Positions 1 to 7,765 of a stretch of DNA of 58,405 bases are shown here, piece after piece. This stretch comes from Fidelibacterota bacterium. GTDB taxonomy: Bacteria; Fidelibacterota; UBA8477; JABMPR01. Both the position numbers and the translations under genes were made by a program. The notes beneath the pieces are model-generated. The model was not told the DNA's origin and made no database searches. It was given only the letters and a program-made list of their open reading frames with translations. The stretch's first letter is position 1. Each line of letters starts with the position of its first letter. Location: the NCBI GenBank assembly GCA_016844945.1, contig JAERTJ010000045.1, forward strand, positions 1 to 58,405, written 5' to 3'.

Positions 1-56
1 GTCGTCATTTAACTCAACTTGCCGCGACGTAAAATAAGGAGCTAAACCGGGGACAG

Positions 57-81
57 ATGACGCTGCTCGGCGTCATTTTTT
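57..81 (+). terminator. Rho-independent terminator of an upstream gene
   Basis: The sequence shows a perfect 7-bp stem, ATGACGC (57-63) and GCGTCAT (70-76), with a 6-nt loop, followed by a T run to 81. The gene it would terminate lies mostly left of the window; short open frames end at 30-32 and 35-37, but I cannot tell which is real. Confidence 0.75.
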
Positions 82-170
82 GTTTCTGGCAAGATTGATA
101 ACAGAAACAGTGGCGATTTGCGAGGATTGCAACCACGTTAAACATGTGCTAAACCCTTATCCTCACAGAT

Positions 171-191
171 CTCCGTAACTACGGAGGAAAA
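171..191 (+). promoter_or_regulatory. Hairpin that sequesters the Shine-Dalgarno of the following operon
   Basis: CTCCGT (171-176) and ACGGAG (181-186) form a perfect 6-bp stem with the 4-nt loop AACT. The right arm is the ribosome binding site (ACGGAGG) of the gene starting at 192, so folding would hide it. This suggests translational control at the head of the operon. No riboswitch family was recognised. Confidence 0.5.
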
Positions 192-812
192 ATGCCTCAC
201 AAGACATGGAAACACAGATGTAAAGCATCAGAAAACCAGTCTATCACCTTAGGAGTTCAGGTATGTCCTGAATGTAATGAAGTAGGAGAGTATGATGGGT
301 TGGGATTAACAGGAATAGAAGCTCAAGGCAACTTCAATAGGCTTACCGGTCTACCCTCAATCGGTCCTCACAGACAAACTCTACCACATTTTTATGAGCT
401 GTGTCCAGTTTGCTCGGGGAGGTCGATCATTGAGATACGTAATACGGGTACATGGGTTAGCTGCAGAAGCTGTGGCGGTACAGGTAGAATTATCACAGTT
501 TGTGAAAAACGATTTCTTGAGATTCAGAAAAAAGCCTGGAGCGTGATTGATGGCTGGCGACTTGAAGGAGCCAATGAGACAAAACGTAGAGAAATTGAGT
601 CTCAACAAGCTAATCGAGTTTACAGAAGCGTTTACAGGCGGGATCACTATCGTCCAAAGCCATGTAAGAGGATACGTCGCTACAGGGAGAGATATGAATA
701 TCTGATGTCTGCAACCATTGATCCTGAGTGCCCCCCTGAGCTACTTGAGGAATGGGAGAATCTTACACCGCCAAAATCGAATGTTGATTTTACCAGAGGA
801 AGAGGCTCATGA
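192..812 (+). CDS. Hypothetical protein with DnaJ-like zinc-ribbon motifs
   Basis: I do not recognise this 206-residue protein. It has three CxxC pairs, CPEC (25-28), CPVC (71-74) and CRSC (91-94). The last is followed by GGTG, so the spacing resembles the CxxCxGxG zinc fingers of DnaJ-type proteins. The C-terminal half (about 130-170) is rich in Arg and Tyr and might bind nucleic acid. The start is well supported by ACGGAGG a few bases upstream, although that site lies in a hairpin. Its stop overlaps the next start by 4 bp (ATGA), so it heads a coupled three-gene operon. No signal peptide or membrane segment is seen. Confidence 0.7.
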   Translation: MPHKTWKHRCKASENQSITLGVQVCPECNEVGEYDGLGLTGIEAQGNFNRLTGLPSIGPHRQTLPHFYELCPVCSGRSIIEIRNTGTWVSCRSCGGTGRIITVCEKRFLEIQKKAWSVIDGWRLEGANETKRREIESQQANRVYRSVYRRDHYRPKPCKRIRRYRERYEYLMSATIDPECPPELLEEWENLTPPKSNVDFTRGRGS

Positions 813-1264
813 GGCAGCAAACATCGCGGTGGGAATCACGCTACTTGGAGGACGAAGACTACAGGAGTGTCGGTTTCAAACGACTTTCCACCCTAAGTGA
901 ACAGATGTACAGGATTACTTCTGTCAAGGTAGATGCTGTGAATCTTGACCATTTCTTAAACCTAGAGGAGGATCGAATACCACTTCTGATTGGCTCGCAA
1001 TTTGGGATTTTTCTAAGGCTGAATGGTATTCCTGGGTTCTTTAGTGAGCCTAGAATTGTTGCACTGCTCAGCAAAAGCTTATTGAGTGGCAGTGTCGCTG
1101 GTTTGACCATATGCCTGGTACCCGATAGCCTGGGGGTATGGAAGGTCATCAAAGAATTCCCGGAGCGTGGAATGGTTAGTGAGCAGAGTACAATCAAAGA
1201 GATAAACATTGGACGAGAATATGGGTGTAGACTGAAATCCGGTAAATCCTTGGTGATAAAATGA
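809..1264 (+). CDS. Hypothetical protein, second gene of the accessory operon
   Basis: This is a soluble-looking 151-residue protein that I do not recognise. It overlaps the preceding gene by 4 bp (ATGA at 809-812) and the following one in the same way (1261-1264), so the three genes are very probably co-translated. A purine-rich stretch with AGGAAGAGG lies just upstream of the start. The middle alternates hydrophobic and charged residues like a mixed alpha/beta fold. No catalytic motif, Cys cluster or export signal is visible. It could be an immunity-type or regulatory partner of the zinc-ribbon protein, but that is only a guess from linkage. Confidence 0.6.
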   Translation: MRQQTSRWESRYLEDEDYRSVGFKRLSTLSEQMYRITSVKVDAVNLDHFLNLEEDRIPLLIGSQFGIFLRLNGIPGFFSEPRIVALLSKSLLSGSVAGLTICLVPDSLGVWKVIKEFPERGMVSEQSTIKEINIGREYGCRLKSGKSLVIK

Positions 1265-1716
1265 TGGATCCAAGTGCGAACATAGATGTTGAGATTGTCT
1301 ATTCTGATGTTTGGGGTAAGAGACGTGATCGGTCTGTAAAACTACCTGAAAAGGCTAAACCTATCCTTGCACTTCAAGTAGTAGAGGCAGGATTTGGATT
1401 TGACATCATCCTATTCTTAAACCGCACTGACGAAAGTGATGAGCTCTGGGTTCTTAACCAGGGTGAAGACGGTTTAAGCGACGAATATGCCGGCCTGAAG
1501 AGTGGCATGAAGTCCTTAAATAGCTTTAGTATGAGCGAATTTGGTGAGCCATACTGTTGCTTGGCAATTATTCCTCAACCACAAGTGAGAAATGCTTGTT
1601 ACCATTTGCTTGATCAGTACTACCGTGGGCGTATACCATTCAATTACCCTGGAGAGTTTATTGCTCCAGGGCTTGTAGACAAAGACGCGCATGATCATAT
1701 AGTTGCTTCAATATAA
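1261..1716 (+). CDS. Hypothetical protein, third gene of the accessory operon, possibly truncated by a stop
   Basis: This 151-residue acidic protein is not recognised. It starts inside the previous gene's stop (ATGA). Its TAA stop at 1714-1716 is followed in the same frame by 72 more open codons (1717-1932, TGA at 1933-1935) that end in a zinc-finger-like segment. The annotated protein may therefore be the front part of an originally 223-residue protein cut by a nonsense mutation, or a recoded gene. The segment before the TAA has no recognisable motif. No export signal is seen. Confidence 0.55.
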   Translation: MMDPSANIDVEIVYSDVWGKRRDRSVKLPEKAKPILALQVVEAGFGFDIILFLNRTDESDELWVLNQGEDGLSDEYAGLKSGMKSLNSFSMSEFGEPYCCLAIIPQPQVRNACYHLLDQYYRGRIPFNYPGEFIAPGLVDKDAHDHIVASI

Positions 1717-1935
1717 GTTGAGATAGCATCTAATCGTGAGGAGGCTCAGAAAAAGGACAGTGAAATTATCAAGACAGCCAAGAGATTTGGTCTAAATCCT
1801 CAAGCACCTACGTTGTCTCCGGGGATCTGGAGCGCAAGATGTCCAGGTACTCATCACCACCTATATATAAGTTCAAAAACAAATACCTTTGGATGCGGAT
1901 ATTGTCGCCGAAAAGGGGGAGTGGAAGAACTTTGA
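1717..1935 (+). pseudogene. In-frame continuation after TAA, encoding a CHC2-like zinc-finger tail without a start codon
   Basis: The 72 codons that follow the TAA in the same frame encode a coherent protein segment. It has a charged helix-like stretch, then W-S-A-R-C-P-G-T-H-H-H, then F-G-C-G-Y-C-R-R-K-G-G. The C-P-x2-H ... C-x2-C layout recalls CHC2-type (primase-like) zinc fingers. There is no ATG, and no TTG or GTG early enough to give a useful start. It is therefore either the severed end of the preceding gene, expressed by stop readthrough, or started at a non-standard codon. The residue pattern looks coding rather than random. Confidence 0.5.
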
Positions 1936-1966
1936 CTCTTCTGCCTTGAAAGAAGAGATATGAAAT

Positions 1967-2260
1967 TTACGGATCACTATTCAGTACTTTGGTGACCCAG
2001 GCTCGACTCACGCCCAAGTATCTCGCAAGGTCAGCGCGGGACCATTCTTGCTGTTCCAGGAGACGTGTAAAATGTTCGAACCGGTTCTCTTTTCGGTACT
2101 TTTCAAGTCTGCGTCTACCCGAAATTGTTAACCGATGGACATGGGGTTCGCAACGGTTTCTGGAATTTGCTGAAATCGGCACCAAAACGGTCAATTTTCC
2201 ATCTTTTACAGTAAACTGCTGATCAGGCGTAAGATCCTGATTATTAAGAATACTAAGCAT
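1967..2260 (-). CDS. Small helix-turn-helix DNA-binding protein
   Basis: The C-terminal third holds a clear helix-turn-helix, W-S-R-A-D-L-A-R-Y-L-G-V-S-R-A-W-V-T-K, preceded by a basic linker and a helix. This resembles the HTH seen in ParB-like and recombinase-associated small proteins. I chose the ATG at 2260 (97 residues). The open frame extends to an ATG at 2377, but that extension runs through an 18-bp hairpin at 2311-2350 that looks like a terminator. The gene is convergent with the three-gene operon. Its target is unknown, though the neighbours make a local regulator plausible. No strong Shine-Dalgarno is seen at either start. Confidence 0.55.
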   Translation of the reverse strand: MLSILNNQDLTPDQQFTVKDGKLTVLVPISANSRNRCEPHVHRLTISGRRRLEKYRKENRFEHFTRLLEQQEWSRADLARYLGVSRAWVTKVLNSDP

Positions 2261-2310
2261 CGATATTGAGACAGGAATCGGGTTCTTATTTTTGCCATCC
2301 CTCCGGAGCC

Positions 2311-2351
2311 AAGCAAAAGAGCCTTCCCTAACGGGGAGGCTCTTTTGCTTT
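2311..2351. terminator. Long bidirectional terminator-like hairpin
   Basis: Positions 2311-2328 pair with 2333-2350 over 18 bp (one G.U) around the tetraloop TAAC. The arms carry A-rich and T-rich stretches, so the hairpin could work on either strand. It lies within the 5' extension of the minus-strand HTH frame, which argues that the gene starts downstream of it. Confidence 0.5.
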
Positions 2352-2377
2352 AATGAGGCGAAGAGTTGAATGAACAC

Positions 2378-2767
2378 GGTGCGTTAGCACAGGAGTTCAT
2401 CCGCAATGAGTTGCCAGTGGCAAGTCATGAAGGAAGGCGAGACCGCTAGGTCGCAGCCAAACCTCTCCTCTCCTTAGACTCACAGGACTGGTCCGACAAA
2501 TCCAAGGTTTCAATTGCCCAGCTTTTAAGCTAGAGGTTAAAACACCCGGCAATCACAGGCAATAGGCTAACCCTTCCTTTGGATTAAAATCTATTCGCCT
2601 GAAGACATGGTCACTTGGCTTTAAAACCAAGGCAATCACTTGATATAGTTGCTAACACACAGCAATTAAACTATCTTTCACGATATCCACGTACGATCTC
2701 CATCTGCACAAATTGTGACACTCTCTCACCACTCAACAATTTGGAAAATCCAACTATAGGGGGAATC
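2378..2767. other. 390-bp intergenic stretch with several small hairpins in its first 100 bases
   Basis: No convincing gene is seen. Small inverted repeats follow each other: GTGC-GTTA-GCAC near 2381-2392, TTGCCA-g-TGGCAA near 2411-2423 enclosed by TTCAT/ATGAA, and GACC-GCTA-GGTC near 2440-2451. This could be a structured RNA or REP-like DNA. I checked by eye for tmRNA, RNase P and SRP RNA signatures and found none. The remainder carries the leader of the esterase gene. Confidence 0.35.
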
Positions 2768-4669
2768 ATGACTCTACGAATATTCTTAGGCTGTGTTGCT
2801 GTACTTACACTGTCGCATGCACAGACCGTAACACATGAATTCATTTTCGATGGACTGCTGAGAGACTATGATGTCCATCTTCCACAGGAATATGACTCCG
2901 ATCTGGCTCTTGTCATTGTTCTACCTGGGTATAGTGAGACGAAGGAATGGTTCCGCCAGTACAGCCTGATCGTAGATCACGCTGACACCAGTGGATACAT
3001 TCTTGCCATCCCTACGGGGTCGATGGATGGGGAGGGTACACTCTCCTGGAATGTGGGCTTAACATATTGCCCGCTTCGTGGTATGATGCCTACGACTGAT
3101 GATGTTGGATTTATTAGCGCTATGATTGACTCTATCTATGCACACTATTCCATTGACCTGACCAAGGTGTATTGTACCGGTTTTTCGACCGGGGGTGAGA
3201 TGGCTATGAGAATTGCAGCTCAGATTGGTCATAGAGTGGCTGCTGTTGGATCGGTTGCAGGAAGCATATACGACTCGTTCAGTAACTGGACGCCAATTAG
3301 GCCCATGCCCCTCCTCACAATCAATGGGACATTGGATAACTTCGTTTTCTATTACCACTCAGATAGTACGATTTTTACTCACAGCCCTCAAGAATGGTCC
3401 ATTCCAAATATGCTTGATTACTGGGTTAGTCACAATGCATGCATACTACCGCCGGATACCATTGATCTCCCGGAGCAAAACACGAACGACAATTGTTCGG
3501 TCCAGCTAATGTCATTCAGCGGTGACGACCCACATTCGGATATGATGCACTATAAAGTTGTAGGTGGCGGACATCACTGGCCGGGTGGGACGATGAACTG
3601 GAACAATGGCGGTAACATAAACAGGGATATTGATGGAAATGCTACGCATTGGGAGTTTTTTCAGAGCTACCAGAATCCACTTACGGCACTTGCCTTTAGT
3701 GATACCGTATGGGCAAAAGAGAAGTTCATTCCTGCAGATGGAGGTGTTTTGACCCTACTAACTCGCGTGAGAAATCCGGAGAACCATCCCCTGCATGTGC
3801 AAGGTGTGCTGACCGGGTTTACATCTGGGGATTCGATTTTCATGGATCTTCTGGACAGTGGGACACAGGGTGATGGATTACCAGGTGACGGTATCTTTGG
3901 AGGTAATTATACGACAATCGACTTTGAGGAAGGATTTTATTACTCTACCATCCAGACCATAGATGAATTTGAATCACTCACTGTCAGCCACCACAAGCCA
4001 GAGATGTTCACCACGGCGGGTCCCATATCCTACTATGGTCATAGCTGCTCTGATACGCTCATTTATCCAGGTGAGGTCATCATGGTCTCTCTCGAAATTC
4101 AAAACGAAAGTGATAGTTTTTCGTTTGCAGATGTTGAGGTTCAGTTGACCATAGAGAACCTTCCGATGAACGCAGTTGGTACAGCTTCAAGACCCTATGG
4201 TGATATTCCAGCCGGAGGAACTGCTGTGAATAACCTTGATTTCTGGCTGCGGATCGATTCCGACTGCCCGCATGATACAACGCTCGCTGTTGGAATGATC
4301 ATCAGTACGGAGGGCAAGGAGTTCTGGAAGGATAGTTTTCAAGTATACATTCAGCCTGCTGTCCATGTTTCAGAAAGAAACCAAATCTCGCTAGAATTTG
4401 CCATCAAACAGAATTACCCCAACCCCTTCAATCCAAGCACCACCATTAGCTATAATCTCTCTTCTCCCACTGATGTGACACTCACCGTTTACGACATTAC
4501 GGGTCGAACCATCACCACACTCATTGATACCTATCGGTCTGCAGGCACCTACAACGCAAGATGGAACGGGATTGATGACTCAGGTAGTAGAGTAAGTACG
4601 GGAGTATATTTCTGTCGACTACAGGCAGGAACTTATTGTCGGACAATTAAGATGGCGCTCCTACGCTGA
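2768..4669 (+). CDS. Secreted LpqC/PHB-depolymerase-type esterase with C-terminal sorting domain
   Basis: This 633-residue protein is an alpha/beta hydrolase of the LpqC/poly(3-hydroxybutyrate) depolymerase esterase class, probably acting outside the cell on ester-linked polymers. A signal peptide (about 1-18) precedes the hydrolase domain. The nucleophile elbow is G-F-S-T-G (Ser140). An N-G-T-L-D-N segment fits the acid, and G-G-G-H-H-W-P-G carries the His and matches the family's GGGHxWPG. A middle beta-rich region leads to a final ~90 residues starting N-Y-P-N-P-F-N-P, a type IX-like sorting/FlgD-Ig tail. The frame opens at 2615, but ATG 2768 has an AGGGGG ribosome binding site and begins the signal peptide. 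A strong terminator follows. Confidence 0.85.
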   Translation: MTLRIFLGCVAVLTLSHAQTVTHEFIFDGLLRDYDVHLPQEYDSDLALVIVLPGYSETKEWFRQYSLIVDHADTSGYILAIPTGSMDGEGTLSWNVGLTYCPLRGMMPTTDDVGFISAMIDSIYAHYSIDLTKVYCTGFSTGGEMAMRIAAQIGHRVAAVGSVAGSIYDSFSNWTPIRPMPLLTINGTLDNFVFYYHSDSTIFTHSPQEWSIPNMLDYWVSHNACILPPDTIDLPEQNTNDNCSVQLMSFSGDDPHSDMMHYKVVGGGHHWPGGTMNWNNGGNINRDIDGNATHWEFFQSYQNPLTALAFSDTVWAKEKFIPADGGVLTLLTRVRNPENHPLHVQGVLTGFTSGDSIFMDLLDSGTQGDGLPGDGIFGGNYTTIDFEEGFYYSTIQTIDEFESLTVSHHKPEMFTTAGPISYYGHSCSDTLIYPGEVIMVSLEIQNESDSFSFADVEVQLTIENLPMNAVGTASRPYGDIPAGGTAVNNLDFWLRIDSDCPHDTTLAVGMIISTEGKEFWKDSFQVYIQPAVHVSERNQISLEFAIKQNYPNPFNPSTTISYNLSSPTDVTLTVYDITGRTITTLIDTYRSAGTYNARWNGIDDSGSRVSTGVYFCRLQAGTYCRTIKMALLR

Positions 4670-4730
4670 AGCTACGAAGGGTAAATCTACCTGAAGTGAT
4701 ATAGAAGTTGTAATAATTGTGGTAAAAAAG

Positions 4731-4757
4731 GAAGCCCCTTCGATCGGGGCTTCTTTC
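4731..4757 (+). terminator. Rho-independent terminator after the esterase gene
   Basis: GAAGCCCC (4731-4738) pairs with GGGGCTTC (4746-4753) around a 7-nt loop. An A run precedes it and TTTC follows. Confidence 0.85.
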
Positions 4758-4852
4758 ATTCTATCGGGTCTTGCAGACCTATGGATATCCAAGCTCGACT
4801 TGCTCCAAGATGTCTTGTAAGTTCCACCCGGGTTCACCCATTTGGGTTTTGA

Positions 4853-4984
4853 AGAGAATTGTCGACCACCCTATTAATCATATCCTATATATTCGATAAA
4901 GGGACATTTATAATTTGCATTGATGATCCAGCTTTATCAGATTTAAGCGATAAATTCAATGAAATCGACTGGAAAAGAATATGA
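4853..4984 (+). pseudogene. Start-less open frame coupled to the next small ORF
   Basis: After an in-frame TGA at 4850-4852, about 43 codons remain open to the TGA at 4982-4984. The encoded stretch includes G-T-F-I-I-C-I-D-D-P-A-L and looks protein-like. There is no ATG, and the only early alternative is TTG 4859. Its stop overlaps the next ATG in a 4-bp ATGA, as in coupled genes. It is probably the 3' remnant of a gene whose front is lost. Family not recognised. Confidence 0.25.
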
Positions 4985-5157
4985 CAGAGTCAAAAAGCGT
5001 AATAGCGGTTGAAAATGTGCTACCCTTCATTTTATCAACTGGAAACCTAGAATTGGATTTACCACACAAGATTGAAATAGCCGGAGTGAATGGATTTGCT
5101 CAGATCCCATGGTCACCAGATGATATTGCTCGGGTTATTGACGAAATTGAAAATTGA
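4981..5157 (+). CDS. Hypothetical 58-residue protein
   Basis: A short open frame begins at ATG 4981, within the stop of the preceding remnant, and ends at TGA 5155-5157, 21 bp before the nitroreductase gene. It encodes an acidic product with segments such as I-E-I-A-G-V-N-G-F and I-P-W-S-P-D-D-I-A. Its composition looks coding, but I do not recognise a family. It may be the end of a decayed two-gene unit rather than a functional gene. Confidence 0.35.
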   Translation: MTESKSVIAVENVLPFILSTGNLELDLPHKIEIAGVNGFAQIPWSPDDIARVIDEIEN

Positions 5158-5178
5158 TTTGAATTCACGGGATCGCAA

Positions 5179-5937
5179 ATGACTAAAACAACACCAGTTA
5201 TAGAATGTCAAAAACGACATGTTACTATTCGTTCGTTCAAAAATCTAGACATCTCAAAAGAAATGTTGTCGGAAATCCTGGAGGGGGGGAGGAGAGCCCC
5301 TACAAGTAGTAATATGCAAGCCTACAGTATCGTCATCGTGAAAGATCCAAAGATCAAGGCTGAGCTTGCGGTCCATGCTGGTAATCAGAAGCATGTCGAA
5401 ACCTGCCCTGTTTTTGTAGCATTTTGTGCTGACTTGAATAGACTTCAAGCTACTTGTGCTTCTCACGGTGCTAAGATGACAAACAACCTGGAAACCTTTC
5501 TGATCTCAAGCATCGATGCATCCCTGGTGGGAATGTCGGTACAAACCGCCGCTGAATCCTTTGGCCTCGGGGCTGTTATGATCGGGGCAATGCGTAATCA
5601 CCCCCAGGAGGTTGCCAGCCTGTTAAACCTTCCGCCCCAGGTGTATGTTGTTTATGGTATGTGCCTCGGGTGGCCCGTGGAGGAAGATGTGCCACCCCAA
5701 AAACCACGCTTGCCCATTGAGTTGGTCATCCACAATGAAAAATATGACCATGGAGACCCCATGCCAGCCATCAAACGTCATAATATGGAGATGGCCGAGC
5801 ATTACTCTTCCCTGGGTAAGAACTTAGATGTTGATGCCTGGTCTGGTGTCATCGCCAGAAATTTAAGCAGACCTTTGCGGCCCACCCTCAAGGCTAATCT
5901 GGAAAATATGGGATTTAACTTTGCTCCAGGGGAGTAG
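5179..5937 (+). CDS. NfsA-type nitroreductase family protein (FMN-dependent)
   Basis: This 252-residue protein fits the nitroreductase/flavin reductase superfamily, which uses FMN and NAD(P)H to reduce nitroaromatics, quinones or flavins in the cytoplasm. The N-terminus has the family pattern R-H-V-T-I-R-S-F with G-G-R-R-A-P-T-S-S-N-M-Q about 25 residues on (FMN phosphate contacts). The middle has A-A-E-S-F-G-L-G-A-V-M-I-G, typical of the second FMN-contacting segment. The length matches the NfsA branch, which has a C-terminal extension after the core. It appears to be a stand-alone gene; its physiological substrate cannot be deduced. Confidence 0.85.
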   Translation: MTKTTPVIECQKRHVTIRSFKNLDISKEMLSEILEGGRRAPTSSNMQAYSIVIVKDPKIKAELAVHAGNQKHVETCPVFVAFCADLNRLQATCASHGAKMTNNLETFLISSIDASLVGMSVQTAAESFGLGAVMIGAMRNHPQEVASLLNLPPQVYVVYGMCLGWPVEEDVPPQKPRLPIELVIHNEKYDHGDPMPAIKRHNMEMAEHYSSLGKNLDVDAWSGVIARNLSRPLRPTLKANLENMGFNFAPGE

Positions 5938-6081
5938 GGCTGAAAATTACCAGAAATCTTGAAGAGTTGTTCACTTATAACCCGTAATGATTTTACTAAC
6001 CACGCTTATCATGTATAGCTAATATATACGCTGAAGAATATTACAAAATACAAGGCGATGTATTCAAGTTGAGCAAATTCA

Positions 6082-6543
6082 ATGGTTCGATTTAATACGA
6101 TGACAAAGAAAATAAAAGCGTCGTCCCGCAAACGCGGTTTTACGCTTATAGAAATTATATTTTCTGTCACTCTACTCTCAATCGTGGCCATGGGGACCGC
6201 TCAGTATATGGTCTTTTCACGCTGGGATATTGATCGAGGCATTCGTCGACAACTCGCCTGGATCAATATGGCTTCCCGCATGGAAAAGGCTATAGATTAC
6301 GGGTATGAAACGCTGGAGGATAGTCTCCCGGAAACCAATAAATTGGTCAGCATCAACAATCTAAATGCATACAGAACAACTGTTGTGACTGGAATCGATG
6401 ATTCCACTGATGGTTATGCACCCACTGATACAGAGATACCGGACTATTACATGATTGAGATCTCGATCTCCTGGTTTACCACTGGGAATGTGAGTGATAG
6501 TATTACGGCATATATATCAGAAGAAATGAGTTGGGATTATTGA
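6082..6543 (+). CDS. Prepilin-type protein (type IV pilin/pseudopilin-like)
   Basis: The N-terminus has a basic leader followed by R-G-F-T-L-I-E-I-I-F and a hydrophobic helix: the prepilin peptidase cleavage and methylation signal, with Glu at +5. The mature part (about 135 residues) is a short acidic pseudopilin-like globular domain. The product would sit in the inner membrane and be assembled into a pilus or secretion pseudopilus by machinery not present here. An internal ATG at 6100 would give a shorter, more usual leader; neither start has a strong Shine-Dalgarno. It overlaps the next prepilin gene by one base (TGATG), so the two are co-expressed. Confidence 0.8.
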   Translation: MVRFNTMTKKIKASSRKRGFTLIEIIFSVTLLSIVAMGTAQYMVFSRWDIDRGIRRQLAWINMASRMEKAIDYGYETLEDSLPETNKLVSINNLNAYRTTVVTGIDDSTDGYAPTDTEIPDYYMIEISISWFTTGNVSDSITAYISEEMSWDY

Positions 6544-7043
6544 TGGTTAGATCGGGTAATAGAGGCACAACCCTGGTTGAACTCATGGTTGCCGTCGTTA
6601 TCTCAAGTATTGTAGCCATTGGGTTCTCATCAGTTCTCATGTTTACCCGAAATATGTACCGGGACACCAATCTGAGGTCTCAAATGAGTCAAGATGCCTA
6701 TGTGATTGACCAATATGTACGTAAAAAACTCACAAGTCAGGTTGCCGACTCCTTGCAGATCTTTGCAAATGCGACAGATGAGGAATCAGGGACAACCTCT
6801 ACCTCAGGGAGCATTCTCAGAGCTGTGAGGGTAGACAGCACTGTCGATCATGTTAGCCTGGTAGACAATTACCTGGTATGGACAATTGATACCATTGCCC
6901 ACAATCCAATCGATTCAGAGATAGATCAATTAATTTTTACTGAGAGCACTGGGTATAGCAAGAAAATGTTAACTATAAATTTGAATATGATTGTTGACAC
7001 GGATAGTCTCGCTTTGGAATGGCTTGTCACTATTCGAAATTAG
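6543..7043 (+). CDS. Second prepilin-type protein
   Basis: This 166-residue protein starts at ATG 6543 inside the preceding TGA. The leader is very short (M-V-R-S-G-N-R-G), then T-T-L-V-E-L-M-V-A-V-V gives the prepilin cleavage site and hydrophobic helix with Glu at +5. The remainder is Asp/Ser-rich and resembles minor pilins of the GspJ/PilW type in general layout, though no specific family was recognised. A TTG at 6531 could extend it by four residues but is less likely. It is followed by a 722-bp AT-rich gap. Confidence 0.78.
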   Translation: MVRSGNRGTTLVELMVAVVISSIVAIGFSSVLMFTRNMYRDTNLRSQMSQDAYVIDQYVRKKLTSQVADSLQIFANATDEESGTTSTSGSILRAVRVDSTVDHVSLVDNYLVWTIDTIAHNPIDSEIDQLIFTESTGYSKKMLTINLNMIVDTDSLALEWLVTIRN

Positions 7044-7765
7044 CGATTCATTGAGTCAGTTCACTGATCCAGGTGGAACACCTTTCAGAAATTTTTAAAA
7101 AAAAATCAATAAAACTGAATAGTAACAACTTTTCCCAGGTGCAGCTTTAAATAAGCACCGTATTTTTGTTAAATAAGTAAATCTGGCAAAAATGATGCAC
7201 AGAATGCCTCACTTTAATCCTATTAGTAGTATATAACGCTAAAATTGATTTTTTGACCCAATAAAATTTACTCTGATTATTGTAACATAAACACGACACT
7301 TGCCAATAATTGAACCAAAATTAAAAAAGCTCAATTGGCGAGAGAATGTGTCACCTAATATCAATTGCGTGAGTAGCAATATTTTATAACAGGTTGTTTA
7401 TAATTGAGATGAGAGTGGTAAGTTCTGCATGTTTATGTGAATGCTGTCCGCTCTACCGAATAATTTGTGTTCAATAATTATGGGGATGGTGTATTAATAT
7501 GACACAAAAAATCTAAATCTGTCACATTTTGTTACAAAATTAGGCCCAATCAGGTAAAGAAGACTTCGAAATGAACCGTGTAAAGCGCTGATATGCAATT
7601 ATGTATGCAGTCAAATTAATTGTGGCACAACTTTTGAATTAATAGATGGTTATGCGAGCAGCACATTACTTAAAAAAATCTAATAGTCCCTATAGGACAC
7701 AATCCAGTGTATATTGTCACGCTATGATACTAAATGTTGTATATATAATGGTGGAAACAGTTTAA
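7044..7765. other. 722-bp AT-rich region without a gene
   Basis: No coding frame longer than about 60 codons is supported on either strand, and no hairpin terminator is obvious. The stretch is markedly richer in A+T than its neighbours. It separates the two prepilin genes from the PilX-like gene and probably carries the latter's promoter, for example around TATATATAATGG near 7741-7752, but I cannot fix a -35 element. Confidence 0.4.

Noticed and set aside
1..37. 3' end of an upstream gene
   Set aside because: Two frames end here (TAA at 30-32 and 35-37), but about ten codons are too few to choose or name a product.
2378..2614. tmRNA, RNase P RNA, SRP RNA or retron RNA in the hairpin-rich gap
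   Set aside because: No diagnostic conserved segments of these RNAs were found and no reverse transcriptase gene is nearby.
2615..2767. N-terminal extension of the secreted esterase
   Set aside because: The extension is not signal-peptide-like and ATG 2768 has a strong ribosome binding site and a proper signal peptide.
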